Below, in pieces: positions 1 through 12,690 of a stretch of DNA of 64,000 nt (within the stretch, counting starts at the first letter, position 1; every line of letters starts with the position of its first letter). Made by a program: the position numbers and the translations under genes. The stretch lies in contig JANUWF010001110.1 of assembly GCA_026120185.1 (NCBI GenBank), positions 2,147,001 through 2,211,000 of the forward strand, written 5' to 3'. This DNA is from Voacanga thouarsii. Its lineage: Eukaryota > Streptophyta > Magnoliopsida > Gentianales > Apocynaceae. The notes under the pieces were generated by a model. It did not search any database. It saw nothing but the letters and a program-made list of their open reading frames with translations, and was not told the origin of the DNA.

Positions 1-1319
1 CAACGGTGGAACCCTCCCCAATAACAAGGTAGGTCTCAAAGAGGACATACTTATACTCCTTAGCAGTGAGTATTATGTTCAAGTTCCTTTTCTAATCCAC
101 ATAATTTGGACCTATTAGTTTATTCTCACGGAGAATAACGGCCAAAAGACTAAAATAACCTCCACTAACCATTTCTGAAAAATTAAAAAATAAAACAAAT
201 TTAGTTTGTGAAAAATAAAATAATTTGTGATTTTATCTTCATATTAAATCCGATAATAGTTAACCCTATCACTAATATCTTTAATATGATTAATTTGGCT
301 CTTAAAAAAACTAACATAACTTCTTGAGAAGATTAACAGTTTCTTAAGCTAAGTGTATTCATTACCACAAATTAATTTCCCTTTTAGGTAATGATCTAGA
401 AGATAACTCCATCGTGGGATGACCACTTCTTCTCATTTCCTATGGACATTCCTCACATTATAACCTCTAACGTGGGTTGGCCGATCATAGCATGTATCCC
501 GGATTATTAATTACATTCATTCATTAGTTCTAGATCCTTGTGGTATCTCCATCCTATACGGGTTCACTCCCAGGGTGACGCGAGGGGACCCATAATCTCT
601 AATGAGAATCGTGATAAAAGCCGTGGGGCCGTTCGAACCCTTCTCCCACTTAATATTTTAAAATAAGGGTTTTCTTGAAAAATATCTTTTGAAAATTTCA
701 ATTAAGTTTTCTTTTAACTCAAAAATAAAATATCTAAACCGATAAAAATTTCTATATCAAGGTTTATACTATTTGAGAAAAATTTTCATGGATTAATTTT
801 ATTTAAGTTAATAAACTTAATAATTTCAAAAAATTTTAATAAAACTTTCGAGAGATGTTGATCTCAAGTTTAATTTGACAAAAAATAATTTTTCTTGTTA
901 AAATTCAGTCAAAATGGTTTTCTATTTTAATTCACAAAAATATTTAAATTCAAAATATTTTCTATGTCAAGGATATAATTCTTTGAGAAAATAACCAAGA
1001 ATTAATTTTTATTCGAATTAAAATTAACCATTTGATTTAAGAAAAGTGTTTTTCTTTGTCAAAAATTCCAAAAGACTTTGGTCTTTAAGAAAACGCACAC
1101 ATAGGATACAAAAAGAAATAAGCATGTTAGAAAACTGTAAACGTTTTCATGCTTTTCTATTCTTTTAACTTAAGTGTCCAAATAATAGAATTAAACACAT
1201 TAATTAATTAACGGTCTTGTTTAATCATAAATTTTCTTCACTATTAATTTTTATGCAAAATATTCAAAGAATATTAACTATTACAATAAAATAACTTTTC
1301 TTAGTATAGGATCAAAAAC

Positions 1320-1350
<31 letters not shown>

Positions 1351-1983
1351 TTTTATTTCGGGTCCAGTGCAACAGCCACATTAGATAATAACCCATGGGA
1401 AAACCCATGGGCCGATATCCGGGCGGGTGCTCGCGACTTGGCCTGCCTCCAGCCCTGCTACCACGGTCAAAATTGCTGATCGCGGCAATTGCAATTTGCA
1501 AAATGCAAATTGCAATTTCTTCCGGCTTCCGCGAGGAAGGCTTCCTCGTGCAGTGCGAGAAAGCTAAAGGCTTCCGCGAGGAAGCTTTCCTCGCCAACAG
1601 GAGAGGCTTGCAGCTCTAAGCCATGGTTCGGTGGCTCCTCTCACATCCAAGGCTCGGCTTGACTAGTGGCTCAGCTCGGTTGCTACAGTGTTCATCTTCT
1701 TCGTTGTTTTCTTTGCGTTTCAGACGCTACTGTACTTTGTTTTTATATATTTTTCAACAGAAATCATCCAAAATAATCCACAAACGCCTATGTCTTTAAT
1801 TATAGGCTTACACAAATATTATAAAAGCCATAAAAATTGATTACAGAGGTTCCTATGTCTCAACAGTGAGACGTACAGAGCATGAACTACCCATATTAGA
1901 AAACACGATGGATCACAGATTACATTCAAAACAAATATTTTCTTATTTTGGTTAAGCCTAGCATGCTTCTTACATTTGCCAAA
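1..1983. other. Unassigned AT-rich DNA beyond a Copia primer site
   Basis: No coding region can be supported here. Bases 1-1300 are AT-rich with scattered short GC-richer islands. A TA microsatellite lies at about 1329-1352, followed by a GC-richer block at about 1360-1700. By position this would be the internal region of the minus-strand Copia element whose primer site is at 1984-2000. I recognise no gag motif in any frame, so the Copia internal part may be replaced by another repeat. Short open frames across 1301-1619 on both strands overlap each other and look like chance products of the GC-rich block. Confidence 0.4.
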
Positions 1984-2000
1984 CCATGGCTCTAATACCA
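1984..2000 (-). other. Primer-binding site of Copia element (tRNA-Met type)
   Basis: On the minus strand the sequence reads TGGTATTAGAGCCATGG. This is close to the usual plant TGGTATCAGAGC site that pairs with initiator tRNA-Met. It lies two bases beyond the LTR end, as expected for first-strand priming, and it fixes the orientation of the neighbouring LTR. Confidence 0.75.
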
Positions 2001-2002
2001 AT

Positions 2003-3828
2003 TGAATGTCGAAAATGGCAAAAATGATGAAACCGAAAGCATGTTTATAGAACGAAAAAATTTACCTCTATATTTGAATGACTTTATTGGCACTGAAAAA
2101 GATGTATGTACAAGAATACTTGAAGCTATTGGATCATATTCTTGTAAACATCGACTTCGTCTCATTCACGCGAAGCTTTTGAGCTTCCGAAATGGTGCCA
2201 TTTCCTTTGCCGGTGAAGCTCACAGAATGATGGGTTTGCTTAGCCTATCAAAGCTTCTCTGACTCAAAATAGGTTTTGTATGAAAAATGAAAAGCTCCAG
2301 CCCTCTTTGCCTGATTGCCTTTTCATTTCATTCCTTCCCTGAGAGAGAGAGAGAGACCAATCACATGAAAACAAAAAGCACCGTGCTTTCTGTTATCTAT
2401 CATGCAAAACAATGCGGGGTTCATCCCGTGTTATTTTTATTTAATTAATTAATTAATTTTTTAATTTTATTTTACTCTTGGCCTTATTCATTTGACCATA
2501 TAAAATTATTTACTATTGGGTTTGAACACCTGTAAATAATAAGTCTCAATTATTTATTTTTTGAGCTTCATTAGACAATCCAATAAATAACCCCAAATAG
2601 ACCAATATAAAATATTAGGCCTTTTATCTAGTTTATATCTAGATTAATTTTCTAATTATTCAATCTGGGCCTTAGGCCCTAAATAATTAATTAACCAATT
2701 AAAATAGATAAAATATATACTATCTCTTGAACCTTTTATTTTATTCTAATCTAATAATAAATTAGACTACTTAAATAAAATAAAATAAAATAAAACCTAT
2801 AATTATTAAGACCAATTCCTTAACCCAAATCTGTCAAGATTTAAGGGCTATTCCGGGGATCAAAAGACACATCGCATTGGCTACTAAAATGACCAAAATA
2901 CCCTTACTATATAAATAGCTATATTTTGCATTTTAAATATTTTTTAATATCACTATAAGGAAATATTGACCCAAAGGATAATGCTGCGTTAGTAAAATCT
3001 TCGACCTACAGGTGTAATGACTAAAATACCCCTCTACGCATCGTCGTGCATTTAGAGAGGATGAGTGTACTAACACCTCTCTAATAGACATCTACTATCC
3101 TTATACCTCTAGTCCAATAATCCACGACTCTTGGAATGTTTCCACTTTCCAAATGAGCTATCCTAAAGTAAACATCCAAGTCATATTCCCCAAGGCCCTG
3201 GATAATTAAATAATTTGAATAGTCACAATGGGCGATATAGCGCAGAAGCTATTTTGTACAAGTCTGTCTTAACAAACTAGTCATATATACCCAACATACA
3301 AGTATATTGACTCTATGAAAGAACCTCAACTATAGCATATTAAAGTATATGTTTCTAACTTCATCAGACCACCAACTCATACTTAAGCAGTAGAGTATTA
3401 GTCCACACTATAGTAGTAATAGTTTGGGTTTCTTCTAAATAGTACTTTTAAAAATTACTATTATAAGTTCTATTCTACATATTCGAAATACGCTCATGCT
3501 ATGAAGTGAGTGGACTACTCACTGGTTAAAGGTAAGCTATTCCCCATTTGAAATTCATAATACAATAACCTAAACATGATGAGATTCTCAATCTCATCAA
3601 TCGGTTAAGAACCAACATTTATGTGTTAAATAACTCGTGATCCATAACTTACTATGAAAGACCACCACTCACCATGGATCAGTTACTTAAACACAATGGG
3701 TCATTTCCAAACGAAAATCGTGCACAAATAAAATGTAAATTTACAAATAAATTTTGAGAATAAATTGTTTTATTAATAAATTCAATAATTACATCAAAAA
3801 ATTAGTCTAGATGGCATATATTCCAACA
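2003..3828 (-). mobile_element. Copia 5' LTR, copy 1 of family B
   Basis: A long LTR of 1,826 bp. On the minus strand it starts TGTTGGAATAT and ends ACATTCA next to the primer site, so it has TG...CA ends. Its central kilobase is recognisably the same family as the sequences at 13,525-15,245 (opposite orientation) and 57,835-59,372 (same orientation). They share the landmark about fields such as TCGACCTACAGGTGTAATGA and the stretch preceding TTTGTGCAC. It interrupts a Gypsy gag reading frame that resumes at 3829. No 3' LTR or polyprotein of this element is visible in the window. Confidence 0.75.
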
Positions 3829-4070
3829 TGTAGGTGGATTATTTCCTACGGAATGCTCATCCCAATCCTCTCATTACTCATAAAATGGGGGTGTGACATT
3901 GTTTTCTTCTCTCATCTTAGGGTTATCTTGTTCTCTATAACCCCTTCTTTGTGCAACGGTTGAGGCTTGGCCTTGGTTGTTTGCAATTTGGTGATATCTC
4001 TCCTCATCTCATTCATTTTTGCATTGAAAGTTTCAAATGCAGCTTGAATATCAAAAGAGTCTTGGGACAT
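3829..4070 (-). pseudogene. Gypsy gag 5' fragment
   Basis: An ATG at 4070 opens a minus-strand frame of 52 codons that begins MSQDSFDIQAAFETFNAKM and is predicted to be helical, as the N-terminus of plant Gypsy Gag usually is. The frame stops near 3912. A second frame then continues with a Gag-like stretch up to the Copia LTR at 3828, which suggests one frameshift. The rest of this element is not found beyond the Copia insertion. The Gag assignment is by context (LTR, primer site and leader precede it) and composition, not by a catalytic motif. Confidence 0.5.
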
Positions 4071-4920
4071 TTTGTTAGGATTTTACTTGGAAGGTTTAGA
4101 TAGAAGAAGTATTCCTCACAAGCACTCCCTTACGTGTATGCACTCAACTTCGTGTTTAACTCTCTTTGGCTCTTATATCAATAGGCTCACCCTCTTGCCT
4201 TTTTCAATTCACTCAAATTCTCAACAAGTTCTTCCCACAAAAGTCTCCCCAAATGCTTAGGAATTTGTCCAAACTTTGATAAGTCAACTAACTCTCTAAG
4301 GACAATCAACTAGATGACTAACAATGGAAGTTGATCAACACACAACTATGAGCCTTAAGGAGTTTATATCAATCAAGAAAATTAAATAAATTCAAGAAGC
4401 TCAACAAAATTGACTAGGGAATAGGTGAATGGGCAAGACCTAACAAAAATTTCCAATGTAACACTAGAAGTTCAAGGAATATAGCATTCAAGAGTAAGAG
4501 CAAGAATTTATCAACTAAGATGATCTCTCAATGGATAAGAAATGTCTCCAAAATATTTAAAATGATAGATAATCAACTATAGAAAGTATTTACAAAAGTT
4601 TTAGTCACAATTTCAAGTGAATAGTTTACTCAAGCAAAATATCAAACACTTTGTAGGCAATTTTCGAAACTTAAGATATAGCAAAAATTTTAAGAAATTT
4701 TAGCCCCCAAAATCAACAAACAACAAGAAATTTGCAATCTCCAATGATTATACTATCAATAAGGCACAAGTTCAACACATAAAACACAAGAAAAATCAAA
4801 GAAAACTTGACCTTTTTATAGTATAAATTTAAGTTACGGGATTGACCAATTTTGAAGCTTTTTTCAATGTCTCCAAGCTTTGATGAATCAAAGTTTTTCT
4901 CTCTCTGATGCCAAACTATT
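4071..4920 (-). other. Gypsy leader with primer-binding site
   Basis: This is about 850 bp of AT-rich, non-coding DNA between an LTR end and the gag ATG. Next to the LTR the minus strand reads TTTGGCATCAGAGAGAG at about 4901-4917. That resembles the tRNA-Met-type priming sequence TTGGTATCAGAGC with substitutions. A long leader between primer site and gag is common in plant Gypsy elements. Confidence 0.5.
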
Positions 4921-5930
4921 TGATATGATCTTGAGGTTGATTTTCTATTGAATTTTGTGGCTAAATTTAGGGCAAACTACAAGACCCATCAAAGAACTCA
5001 AAACAGTGAGTTTGGTGAAGAAATAACACACCTAATTCAAATACTATGACCCTAAGTCAAAATAAAGAACTTAGAACTCTAAAAAAGAGAATCAAGTCTA
5101 CTAATTCACACCCAAGGACCCTTGATTCAACAAGGAACCAAGAACACTTGAAGAAGATACACTAGGAAACCAAAAATAACTTCTCCTCTAGACCCTTAGA
5201 GTAATAAGAACCTAAGATTCTATTTTGATAGGTTAGTTTGATCTATCCTTCAGAGTTTATAGACTCAAATAAAAAATAAGGAATGAAAGTCTAAGATTGG
5301 TCTTGGTCTTCATGGAAGAATCCTCAAAGAAAACTCTCAAGGGTGTCTTTTGATTTAACTAATAATATCCAAATTATATTTGAAATGTTATAATGGATAT
5401 ATATAGACATCTAAACTTAACTAAAATGAGATGAATTCTCAGCTATTCAAGCCTTTAAATGGTCTAAAATATTCCTATTCTATAATAAAAGTCGTGGGAA
5501 TTAATTTAGAAACTAAAATAAAACAAAATAGAAAAATTCAGCAAAACTAAGCATATTCCAAAGGTACCTAACGCCATGTGTACTGGACCTGGCGCCATTT
5601 GTGTTCTAGAATGGAGCAAGTCCTCCAGAGTGTACTTGGTGCCAGGTGTACTAGTGTACCCGGTGCCAGGTGTGTCCTAGTTTTACACAACTGGCTTTTT
5701 CTTGTCCTTTTAGTCACCTCTTGTACTCTTTTGGCCCTTCACATGAGTTGTTGTGCAAATACAACTCTTTTGGCCATTCTCTTTGGTATCCATCTCTTTA
5801 CACTCTTCATATTCCCAGACTTGTTGAATGGGTTTGCTTGAATCCTCTCTTGTAAGCTTCCATGTCTTGGATTCTTTCAAGTTGCCATGTAGTGTGGCTT
5901 GTAGTTTCATCCCCCTTCTTTAGCTTTAAC
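4921..5930 (-). mobile_element. Gypsy 5' LTR (family A, copy 1)
   Basis: The LTR boundary next to the primer site is clear: on the plus strand it begins TGATATGATC at 4921, so the minus-strand LTR ends ATATCA. The far boundary near 5930 is approximate and is taken from the start of Tat-element sequence. The tail (about 5690-5930) resembles 15,380-15,590, including a shared CTTTTGGCCCTT field, so a related LTR probably sits there. It carries GC-rich GGTGCCAGGTGT repeats at 5575-5670. Plus-strand open frames at 5578-5855 fall inside the LTR and are not genes. Confidence 0.5.
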
Positions 5931-5944
5931 ATATTGCTTGGATG

Positions 5945-7580
5945 GATTCCTATCATCAGTTGGTCTTGAGGATTAGTTGAACTCAGGAATGACTAGAAAT
6001 CATCGAAGGTTTTTTCTTTTGATAGGAAAAAATAATTCACTTCTGTTTCTGGTTGCCCTTGACACATTCCTGTAAAAATTTAGAGAAATGGCCAATAAAG
6101 AAGAAGAAGATGACATCACTGGATCAGTTAAAGAGGAATTAATATAAATACCGCCACTTAAGATCAAGCCAAGTTCTTTTGGTACTTGTTTATATGATTA
6201 TTCAATTTCATTAATCCAATGTTAACTAAAATGCCTTGCTTCTTACAGCTAGTTGTTCGTCTGACGCCATTTATGTAAATGATATCCCAGGTGTCAATAG
6301 CGAACCTAGGTGATCCAAACATAACCTACCCAACTCTCGATCTTTGCCTAAGGTATTGGAAGTCTTCTTAACTGTTACATGTATATTGCTCGATACTAAT
6401 TCCTTGTCTTAACTTACTTTAGCTAAAGAAATCAAAACAAAGTGAGATTGTCAAATTTGATAAGAAAAATCCACCTAAAGAGAAACCCTTCAAATCACCT
6501 GTGACTAAGCAAGCCATTTCTGTTGAGCCTTCTTTCCCACAAGCCTTCTTCTGTTCACCTCCTCAGAAGCCTGGGCAATCTCCTAGTCAGCATCTAGAAT
6601 TCCTAGTCAGTAAGCTATCAAAGCCATTCTCATCAAACAAGCAGATCTAAGGCCAATTAATGGAGAGTAGTAATGTGCTGACTTGAGTGAAGGACCAAAA
6701 GGTGGTACCAACAGCTTTGGCCTCCGTTCTAGATTTGAACACGCATCTAAGCACTTTGGCATTCAAAGATTATTATTTTAAGGCCCAATTATCTCAATCG
6801 ACCACTTAACTAGATGAGCTGACCTATTAGATGACCCAATATCAAGTTCTATCTATAAAATACGCAGCAACCTCCTCAAAACTTAATACTTTAATTGAGA
6901 ATTCAAACAAAAACCTCGACCAGACTTCTTTCTTTTGTAGTGAAATAGCTAAGCTTCAAGCTGGCTTATTTACTGTAAAGAATTCCACAAAACAAGATCA
7001 GAGGAGACAGAAAGAACTGGAGCAATTGATTGCTCAAATATTAGTTGATGCCCAAAAGATAAGGGGAAAATGATCTACTTGGACAGTAAAAAACACCGAC
7101 TATTGATAGATAAAAGGATGTCAGAACAGGAACTGAGTAAAATTGCTACAAATTAGAGATAAATCCATAAATAAGTGACGACTCTACTCAAATCATCTAA
7201 GAGACCTCCTGAAAGCCTGCTAGTAGAAACAGATGTTCAACCTCTTACTCCAGTGCAATCTTCTCCAGTTACTGCTACTATTGCCTTGGTCCCAGTTGTA
7301 CCTTTAGCTAGTGCATCAACTACCCCTCTCAGCACCTTAATTGCTATCAAGACCGATCCTATGGTGATATAGATTTTGGCCACTATGTACCTGTCTCTAC
7401 CAATTCTTGAGCTACCCAGTATATCGTAAAAGACTACCGAACCAGTTGCTAAAGAGTTAAGTGATACTGCCTACATGGATGATTCAGAAATGGTTGTTTC
7501 GAAAATTTTGGTGGATTTGGCCAATGTTGCACCAATTAATGCTGCTAGGATGAGGGTAAAGCTAACTCTATTGCTTAAAC
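5945..7580 (+). pseudogene. Antisense extra ORF of the Tat element
   Basis: Coding-like sequence runs on the strand opposite to gag-pol, between the integrase end and the lost 3' LTR. Open pieces include about 5945-6145 (ending in an acidic KEEEDD stretch), about 6420-6650, 6831-7073 and 7175-7372. The third piece is an 80-residue, K/Q/E-rich stretch likely to form a coiled coil. The fourth is rich in Pro/Thr/Val. An intron may separate the first pieces. Such antisense ORFs are known in Tat elements, and some encode a plant mobile domain. I do not see that domain clearly here, since its usual position lies upstream of 5945, where an LTR intrudes. Several in-frame stops make it a pseudogene. 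Confidence 0.5.
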
Positions 7581-7699
7581 TTTATTAATTTAGGGCTATT
7601 AATCAGCTGGCCTATAGCCATTCTTTAGATAATCTATTTTGGTTATTAACGGCTGGCTTATAGTCAATCAGTACAATTCGTACTTCAATTCAACTGCAT

Positions 7700-8740
7700 T
7701 CCTTCCCAAAAAGAAAGGTATTTCTTTAGATATTTTCCATTAATACTCTTTCTAAGTTCTTGCCTGTCTGGCTACATAAGTCAGTAAGCTCTTCCAAGAA
7801 TTACCTACAACACTTGGAAAGGTCTTTCTTAATTAGGCAACCATTTTTCAAACTTAGGGTCATTTAGTTCGGGTAGCAGGACAGTTTTCCATACTAGATC
7901 TCCTTTACTAAACATCTGCTATTTTATGTGTCTGTTGTATACCTTGCTACTCTCTCTTTATTTAAATGCAGTCATTCTTAGGCCAACCACCTATCATTGT
8001 CTAAACTATCAAGCTTCATGTACATAGATTGGTAATACTTTTCCAGAAACAATTATGACTATTGAGCTACTCTAGCTGATTGTATTGAAATCTCAACCGG
8101 ATGGATCGCATCTTGACCATAAGTTAAATGGAAAGGGAAGAATTCGGTTGCCATCTTTGCCGAGCTTCTATAAGCCTAAAGTACCTCATTCAAGCTGTCA
8201 TGCCATCCTCTAGGTTGTTCCTTAATCGCTTTCTTCATCAAGTAGTTCAACACCTTATTTGTTGTTTTAGTTGGCCCATTAGCTGTGCATAATATGGTGT
8301 GGAATGTATCATTTTAATATGGAACTATTTAGGAAATGATAGCATCTTGCATCAATGAAGATCGTTCCTTGGTTAGTTGTCAATGATTTTGAATTACTAA
8401 AGTAGTAGATGATGTGGTTTTTTATGAATTTGAATTACTAAAGGTGGCTTTGGACAATAGGTGGCTTTGATCACATCTAAGGCCTATCCACAAAACGAAC
8501 AAGGTTTAATGATTGAATACAGCTCTGCGACTGGTACTTTCTGTAAATGACCATTTTTTGGAAAATTTCACATCCTTTCGCATACTTGAAGCAATCAATC
8601 ATCATGGTTGGCTAATAAATATCGTGTCAGCACAATGTCTGTCTTAACTTTGGCCTGGCCTGATGGGCACCGTACATCCCTTCATGTATTTTGGCCATAG
8701 CTTTTGTTGCATCTTTCAAACCCAGGCACTCTAAGAACAC
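7700..8740 (-). pseudogene. Tat integrase remnant
   Basis: Integrase would join element cDNA to the host chromosome. In the minus strand, 8.74-8.48 kb translates to a zinc-binding-like segment with AHQARPKLRQTL and later PTMMIDCFKYAKGCE. This matches the H-H-C-C module before the Gypsy integrase core. At about 8.25-8.09 kb the motif GWHDSLNEVL..YRSSA, followed by FPFHLTYGQDAIHPVEI, matches the end of the core domain. The middle of the core is broken by stops and frameshifts, so the full DDE triad cannot be followed. It is the last pol domain before the antisense ORF. Confidence 0.7.
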
Positions 8741-8899
8741 CCTTTTATGGCTTCTTTTAAACAATTCATCCCTAATTAAAACATAATTCAGGGCCTTAAG
8801 TTTGAAAGCTTTAGGTATCTCGATTGAAGGTACGTCGAGGTAAGTGACAAAATCTGTCCTCTGGTCTTTGTCTTAACTAATCACTTATGCGCTCATGAT

Positions 8900-9310
8900 C
8901 AGCTACCTTTGAGGTACAACTTTGAAACTCAAAGTCATTTGAGCTAAATCACTAACTTTCTAATTTTCATCTTATGGGATGTATGTGATGGTAACATCGA
9001 CAAACTGTTTCAGCAAGAAGTATGCCACGTTATGTAATAGAACTAAATTAGAATTGGCACACCTATATTCACTGGTCAGTTGATTGATAATCAACTGGGA
9101 ATCGCCTTTTATTTGGACGGTGTGTACATTTATTCACAACAAAATCCGCAATCCCATGATAAGTGCTTCGCACTTTACTTGATTATTTGACTTCTTAGGT
9201 TCGTGTTTCGATATGAATGTCCCTTTGATTTGGCTCAGATAAATAATTATAATCATAGCCCCAGCATCAGAACTGTTACTTGATCTATCAAAGTGTAAGG
9301 CCCAAGGTTC
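8900..9310 (-). pseudogene. Second (archaeal-type) RNase H of the Tat element
   Basis: The minus strand encodes ALHFDRSSNSSDAGAM, then KCEALIMGL, then KGDSQLIINQLTSEY. This is the D...E...D order of RNase HI catalytic residues, and the glycine usual after the first Asp is replaced by Arg. Tat-clade elements carry an added archaeal-type RNase H between the retroviral RNase H and integrase, and the position here agrees. Stops occur downstream near 8960. This domain is the main basis for the Tat assignment. Confidence 0.7.
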
Positions 9311-9399
9311 AGTACTAACGAAGTTCTGCGTTTCCTCTATTGGATCAGATACCTTTACACAAAGGTGTTCAGCTAAGAAATTAGTGACGACTTGGATTT

Positions 9400-10720
9400 T
9401 TACTACCTAAAAGGGAATATATTTCAAAGCAAAGGCCGTCAGCTTAACCGCCCATTTCATCAATCGTCCCTACAACATTGGCCGATTCGTAGAAACTGAA
9501 CAATATCTACCTTGCAGATAATATGCACTGCCCTGGGGAGAAGACAATATTCAAACTTAGTACATGCATAGAATAGGGAGAGATTTAGCTTCTCAACTAA
9601 CGTATATCTGGTCTCTAGACTGTTCAAGGAATGGCTAAAATAGTGTACTGCCCGTTTCAAGCCTTGCTGATCGTCTTGCGCCAATAGACAACCAATTGAC
9701 TCATTCGCTACTGATATGTATAACTTGAAGGGTGTGCTTGATCTAGGAGGAACAAGGATAGGTGGCCTCGCTAAGCAAATTTTAATCTGTTCGAAGGCCA
9801 GCTGTTGCTCTTCTCCCCATAGAAACTGGTTGACTATTTTAGTATCAACAAGACTGTGAATGGCTTTATCTCACCAATAGAGTTAACAATAAAATGTCTG
9901 AGAAAATTGATCTTCCTAAGGCGACTCTAAAGTTCTTTCTTGTTCTACAATGGTCGGGCTTCTAGTATGGTCTTGGCTTTGTTGTGGCCTACTTCAATAC
10001 CATTTCGGGGGACCAGAAAGCTAAGGAAATTGCCTACTTTGATGCTAAATGACACTTGTTGGGATTTATTTTCAAACTATACTTTCTTATCCTGATAGAG
10101 GCCCTCTCAAGGTCTTCCAGATGCTTGTCAAAGTTAATTAACTTAATCACCAAATCATCAATATAAACTTCCATGCAAACTCTAATAATATCATGGAAGA
10201 TCCTGTTCATGGCTCTTCAAAATGTAGCTCCAGCGTTATTGAGTCTAAGTTACATGACTGTCTATTCAAATAGACCAATGGTACCAAGACATTGGAATGC
10301 TATTTCATGGATGTCCTTTTTGGTTATAAATATTTTATTATATCCTGAATAACCATCCATAAAATTTTAGAACTCATATCTAGCTACGGAATCAACCAAC
10401 ATGCCTGCTATTGGCATAATGTACTCATTTTTGGGTGTGGCTAGTTTAGATCCCTGAAGTCAATATAGATCTATAATTGGACATTCTTTTTTATTACTAG
10501 CACAATAATAAATTGCATATCGAGCGACGCAGATGAAACTGTATTCTAATAATCGTTCAATTTGCTCTTTGATTTTTGGGATAGGGTCAGGTCAAAAGTG
10601 CTTGTTTGGCTGTTCGTGTGGCTTAAAATCCTTCTTGATTAGTAAGTGATGTTCCAAAATTTTGTTTATCTAGATCAGGCATCTCATGGTAGCCATAAGC
10701 AAAGTAATCTCGATAGCTTT
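9400..10720 (-). pseudogene. Tat reverse transcriptase and first RNase H
   Basis: RT copies element RNA to DNA. On the minus strand the catalytic box is YIDDLV (codons at 10,151-10,165). It is preceded by NNAGATF and RAMNRIFHDI, the conserved fields before the YxDD box in Gypsy RT. The RNase H-like segment is an open frame at 9460-9684 with ETRYTLVEKLNLSLFYACTK, typical of the Gypsy RNase H domain. Many stops lie between these islands, so it cannot make a complete enzyme. Confidence 0.8.
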
Positions 10721-11217
10721 AAATAAGGTCCACCTGCTACCTCTGTTGCTGCTCTGTCAACAAAAAACTGACCTTGGTTCTCTGTGATCCCTAGAAATAG
10801 TGAGATCAACTTCAATTAATGGATCCTGTGGCATGAAACTGGGGGCTTTCTTCAGAATAAACTCTCCATCTAACTCATGCAATGGAGTTTGACAAGCTAA
10901 GTATACATCCTGCCTCCAACTGACCAGTGATTAATTTTTCGTTCAGCCTTGAATATAGTCCAATAATAAAAAAACATATATCACAGTGATGTTGAGGTTG
11001 CGGTGAGGCTCCAAATGAAAACTATCTCGAGAAACTAGGCAAGCGATATAACTGTTTGCCACCACCTTAATTGGCTCAAATGCTAGGGAGTAGAATATGG
11101 CTTTCGATATCCGGACTATTGCCTTGTCCAGATATGCTAATAAAGTTTCAACTCGTCTCTATTCTAGAACATAAGCCTTTGAGGGAGTGTGGATAGCATA
11201 CACCGGTTGGTATAAAT

Positions 11218-11565
11218 TCAAAATTTGCCCCGAAGTAGGGAGTAGGATGGTCTGGCATCTACTACAAAGAAACTGGTATTTGTTCCCACTGTCAGATCAA
11301 TCAGAAGGACTCCTAGTGTCAGGCAGGCCTCTCCATTAAAATTGATCATCTGTATGTTAGTAAATTCAATTTTTTTAGATTTCCCTAACCTTTTCAAGGT
11401 ATCGACTAGCATCATGTTTAGAATAGCTTCTCCATCAATGAATACCCTATTGATTAGTTTTCTAATGAGATGAGTTGTTATATATAAAGGTCGAAGGTGG
11501 TTTGCCATCTCGTCTGGTAGTTTAGAAAATTGCATAAGAGGGAGAAAGTTTTGCTTGAACAGCAC
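11218..11565 (-). pseudogene. Tat aspartic protease fragment
   Basis: A 115-codon open frame with RPLYITTHLIRKLINRVFIDGEAILNMM, then LKRLGK and LGVLLIDLTVG, then FFVVDARPSYSLLRG. This is the usual Gypsy retropepsin layout. The catalytic D-S/T-G triplet is replaced by D-G-E at IDGEA, as also seen in other Tat proteases with DGGA. The domain normally cuts the Gag-Pol polyprotein. It lies between gag and RT, and stops on both sides show decay. Confidence 0.75.
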
Positions 11566-12269
11566 GTGTGGCTCAAGCTAGTTAGCTTCTTCTTATTTTG
11601 AAACAGTCAGATCGCCAATCAACATTTGCTTATTCCTTTTCTCTCCAAACTCTGAGGGTAAAATTCCAATGACATTGATCAACCTATTTGACGACACGAC
11701 TGATTCTCCCTATTGTTGGGCCTTTATCTTGGCATAAATTCTTTTCTATTGCAACTAATGTTTTTGAGTTCAGGAAAGTACAGTTGGTCGGTCATGTGTT
11801 ATTGGATCATCTAGGGAAAGAGCTAAGATAAGTAGCACCAGCTACCTATTTCTAACTTAGTATATTACCTTTCTTTGTTGCCACTATGGATGGAACTGAG
11901 TGATTTTTGGTCCCAATCTTTGAAACACGGAAGGGACACTATCCAAGCCTATCTTCTTTTTCAGGTGTGTTCGATATTCATTTAGCTGTTCTCTTAAGTC
12001 AAATGTCCCGTTTACCTTTGGTACCTAAATGCATTTTCCTCCTGGACGATTACTTTGTGTGACATTCATTATGCTTGCATTGGCTTTTGGAAAAAAGGTC
12101 TGAGTCGACTAAGTATTCAGTGGCCACTTTCTTAAAAAAAAAATTGAGTTGTCCCACCTTGATGGTTTTCTAGACGGCATTTTTTTTTTCCTCTAAGCTC
12201 CTCAAACGAAGGAATTTGCTGGCCCTAAGATAACTTGATTTGCCTGTCTTTCAGAAGATGATAAAAAAT

Positions 12270-12690
12270 TTAATCTATTTTGGTAATATCAAATGAGTAG
12301 CTATCACTGGTGTCCTTGTTGTCCTGCTTGATGATTTCCTTACCCCTGGTCGGTTTTACAACAGGGCACATATATGCCTTCCCAGTTATGAATTTAGCTG
12401 CCATAACATTATTAGCCTGATCTTCCTCCATTTCAAACATGTCATCAATAATGAATATCATGGCTAGGATTTTACCGAATCTAGCTCCTCTTTTATTCTC
12501 TAAATTCTTTAATTCGAGCTGCATGTGACACCAACAGAAAAATATTAGAGAAATCTTACAGAATCAATGCTTCTATTAATTGGGGATGCATCCACCTGAT
12601 CGCTATTCTAGCATATTTTGACTCAGGCAATAAGGTAGACCATTTTCCTTTTAGTCTCCTGAAACGCTCTAGGAATTATGTGACAGTTGG
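12270..12690 (-). pseudogene. Tat gag, C-terminal part
   Basis: The minus strand from 12,690 reads VT-stop-FLERFRRLKGKW, then LLPESKYARIAIRWMHPQLIEAL. This matches the retrotransposon Gag block that normally continues from the segment ending DGQS at 15,580. A frameshift leads into the open frame 12,270-12,524, which is rich in charged residues. The upstream half was separated from it by the LTR insertions at 12,694-15,545. Confidence 0.65.

Noticed and set aside
5578..5910. Hydrophobic open frames of about 60-87 codons resembling small membrane proteins
   Set aside because: They lie inside an LTR on both strands. The hydrophobicity comes from T-rich sequence.
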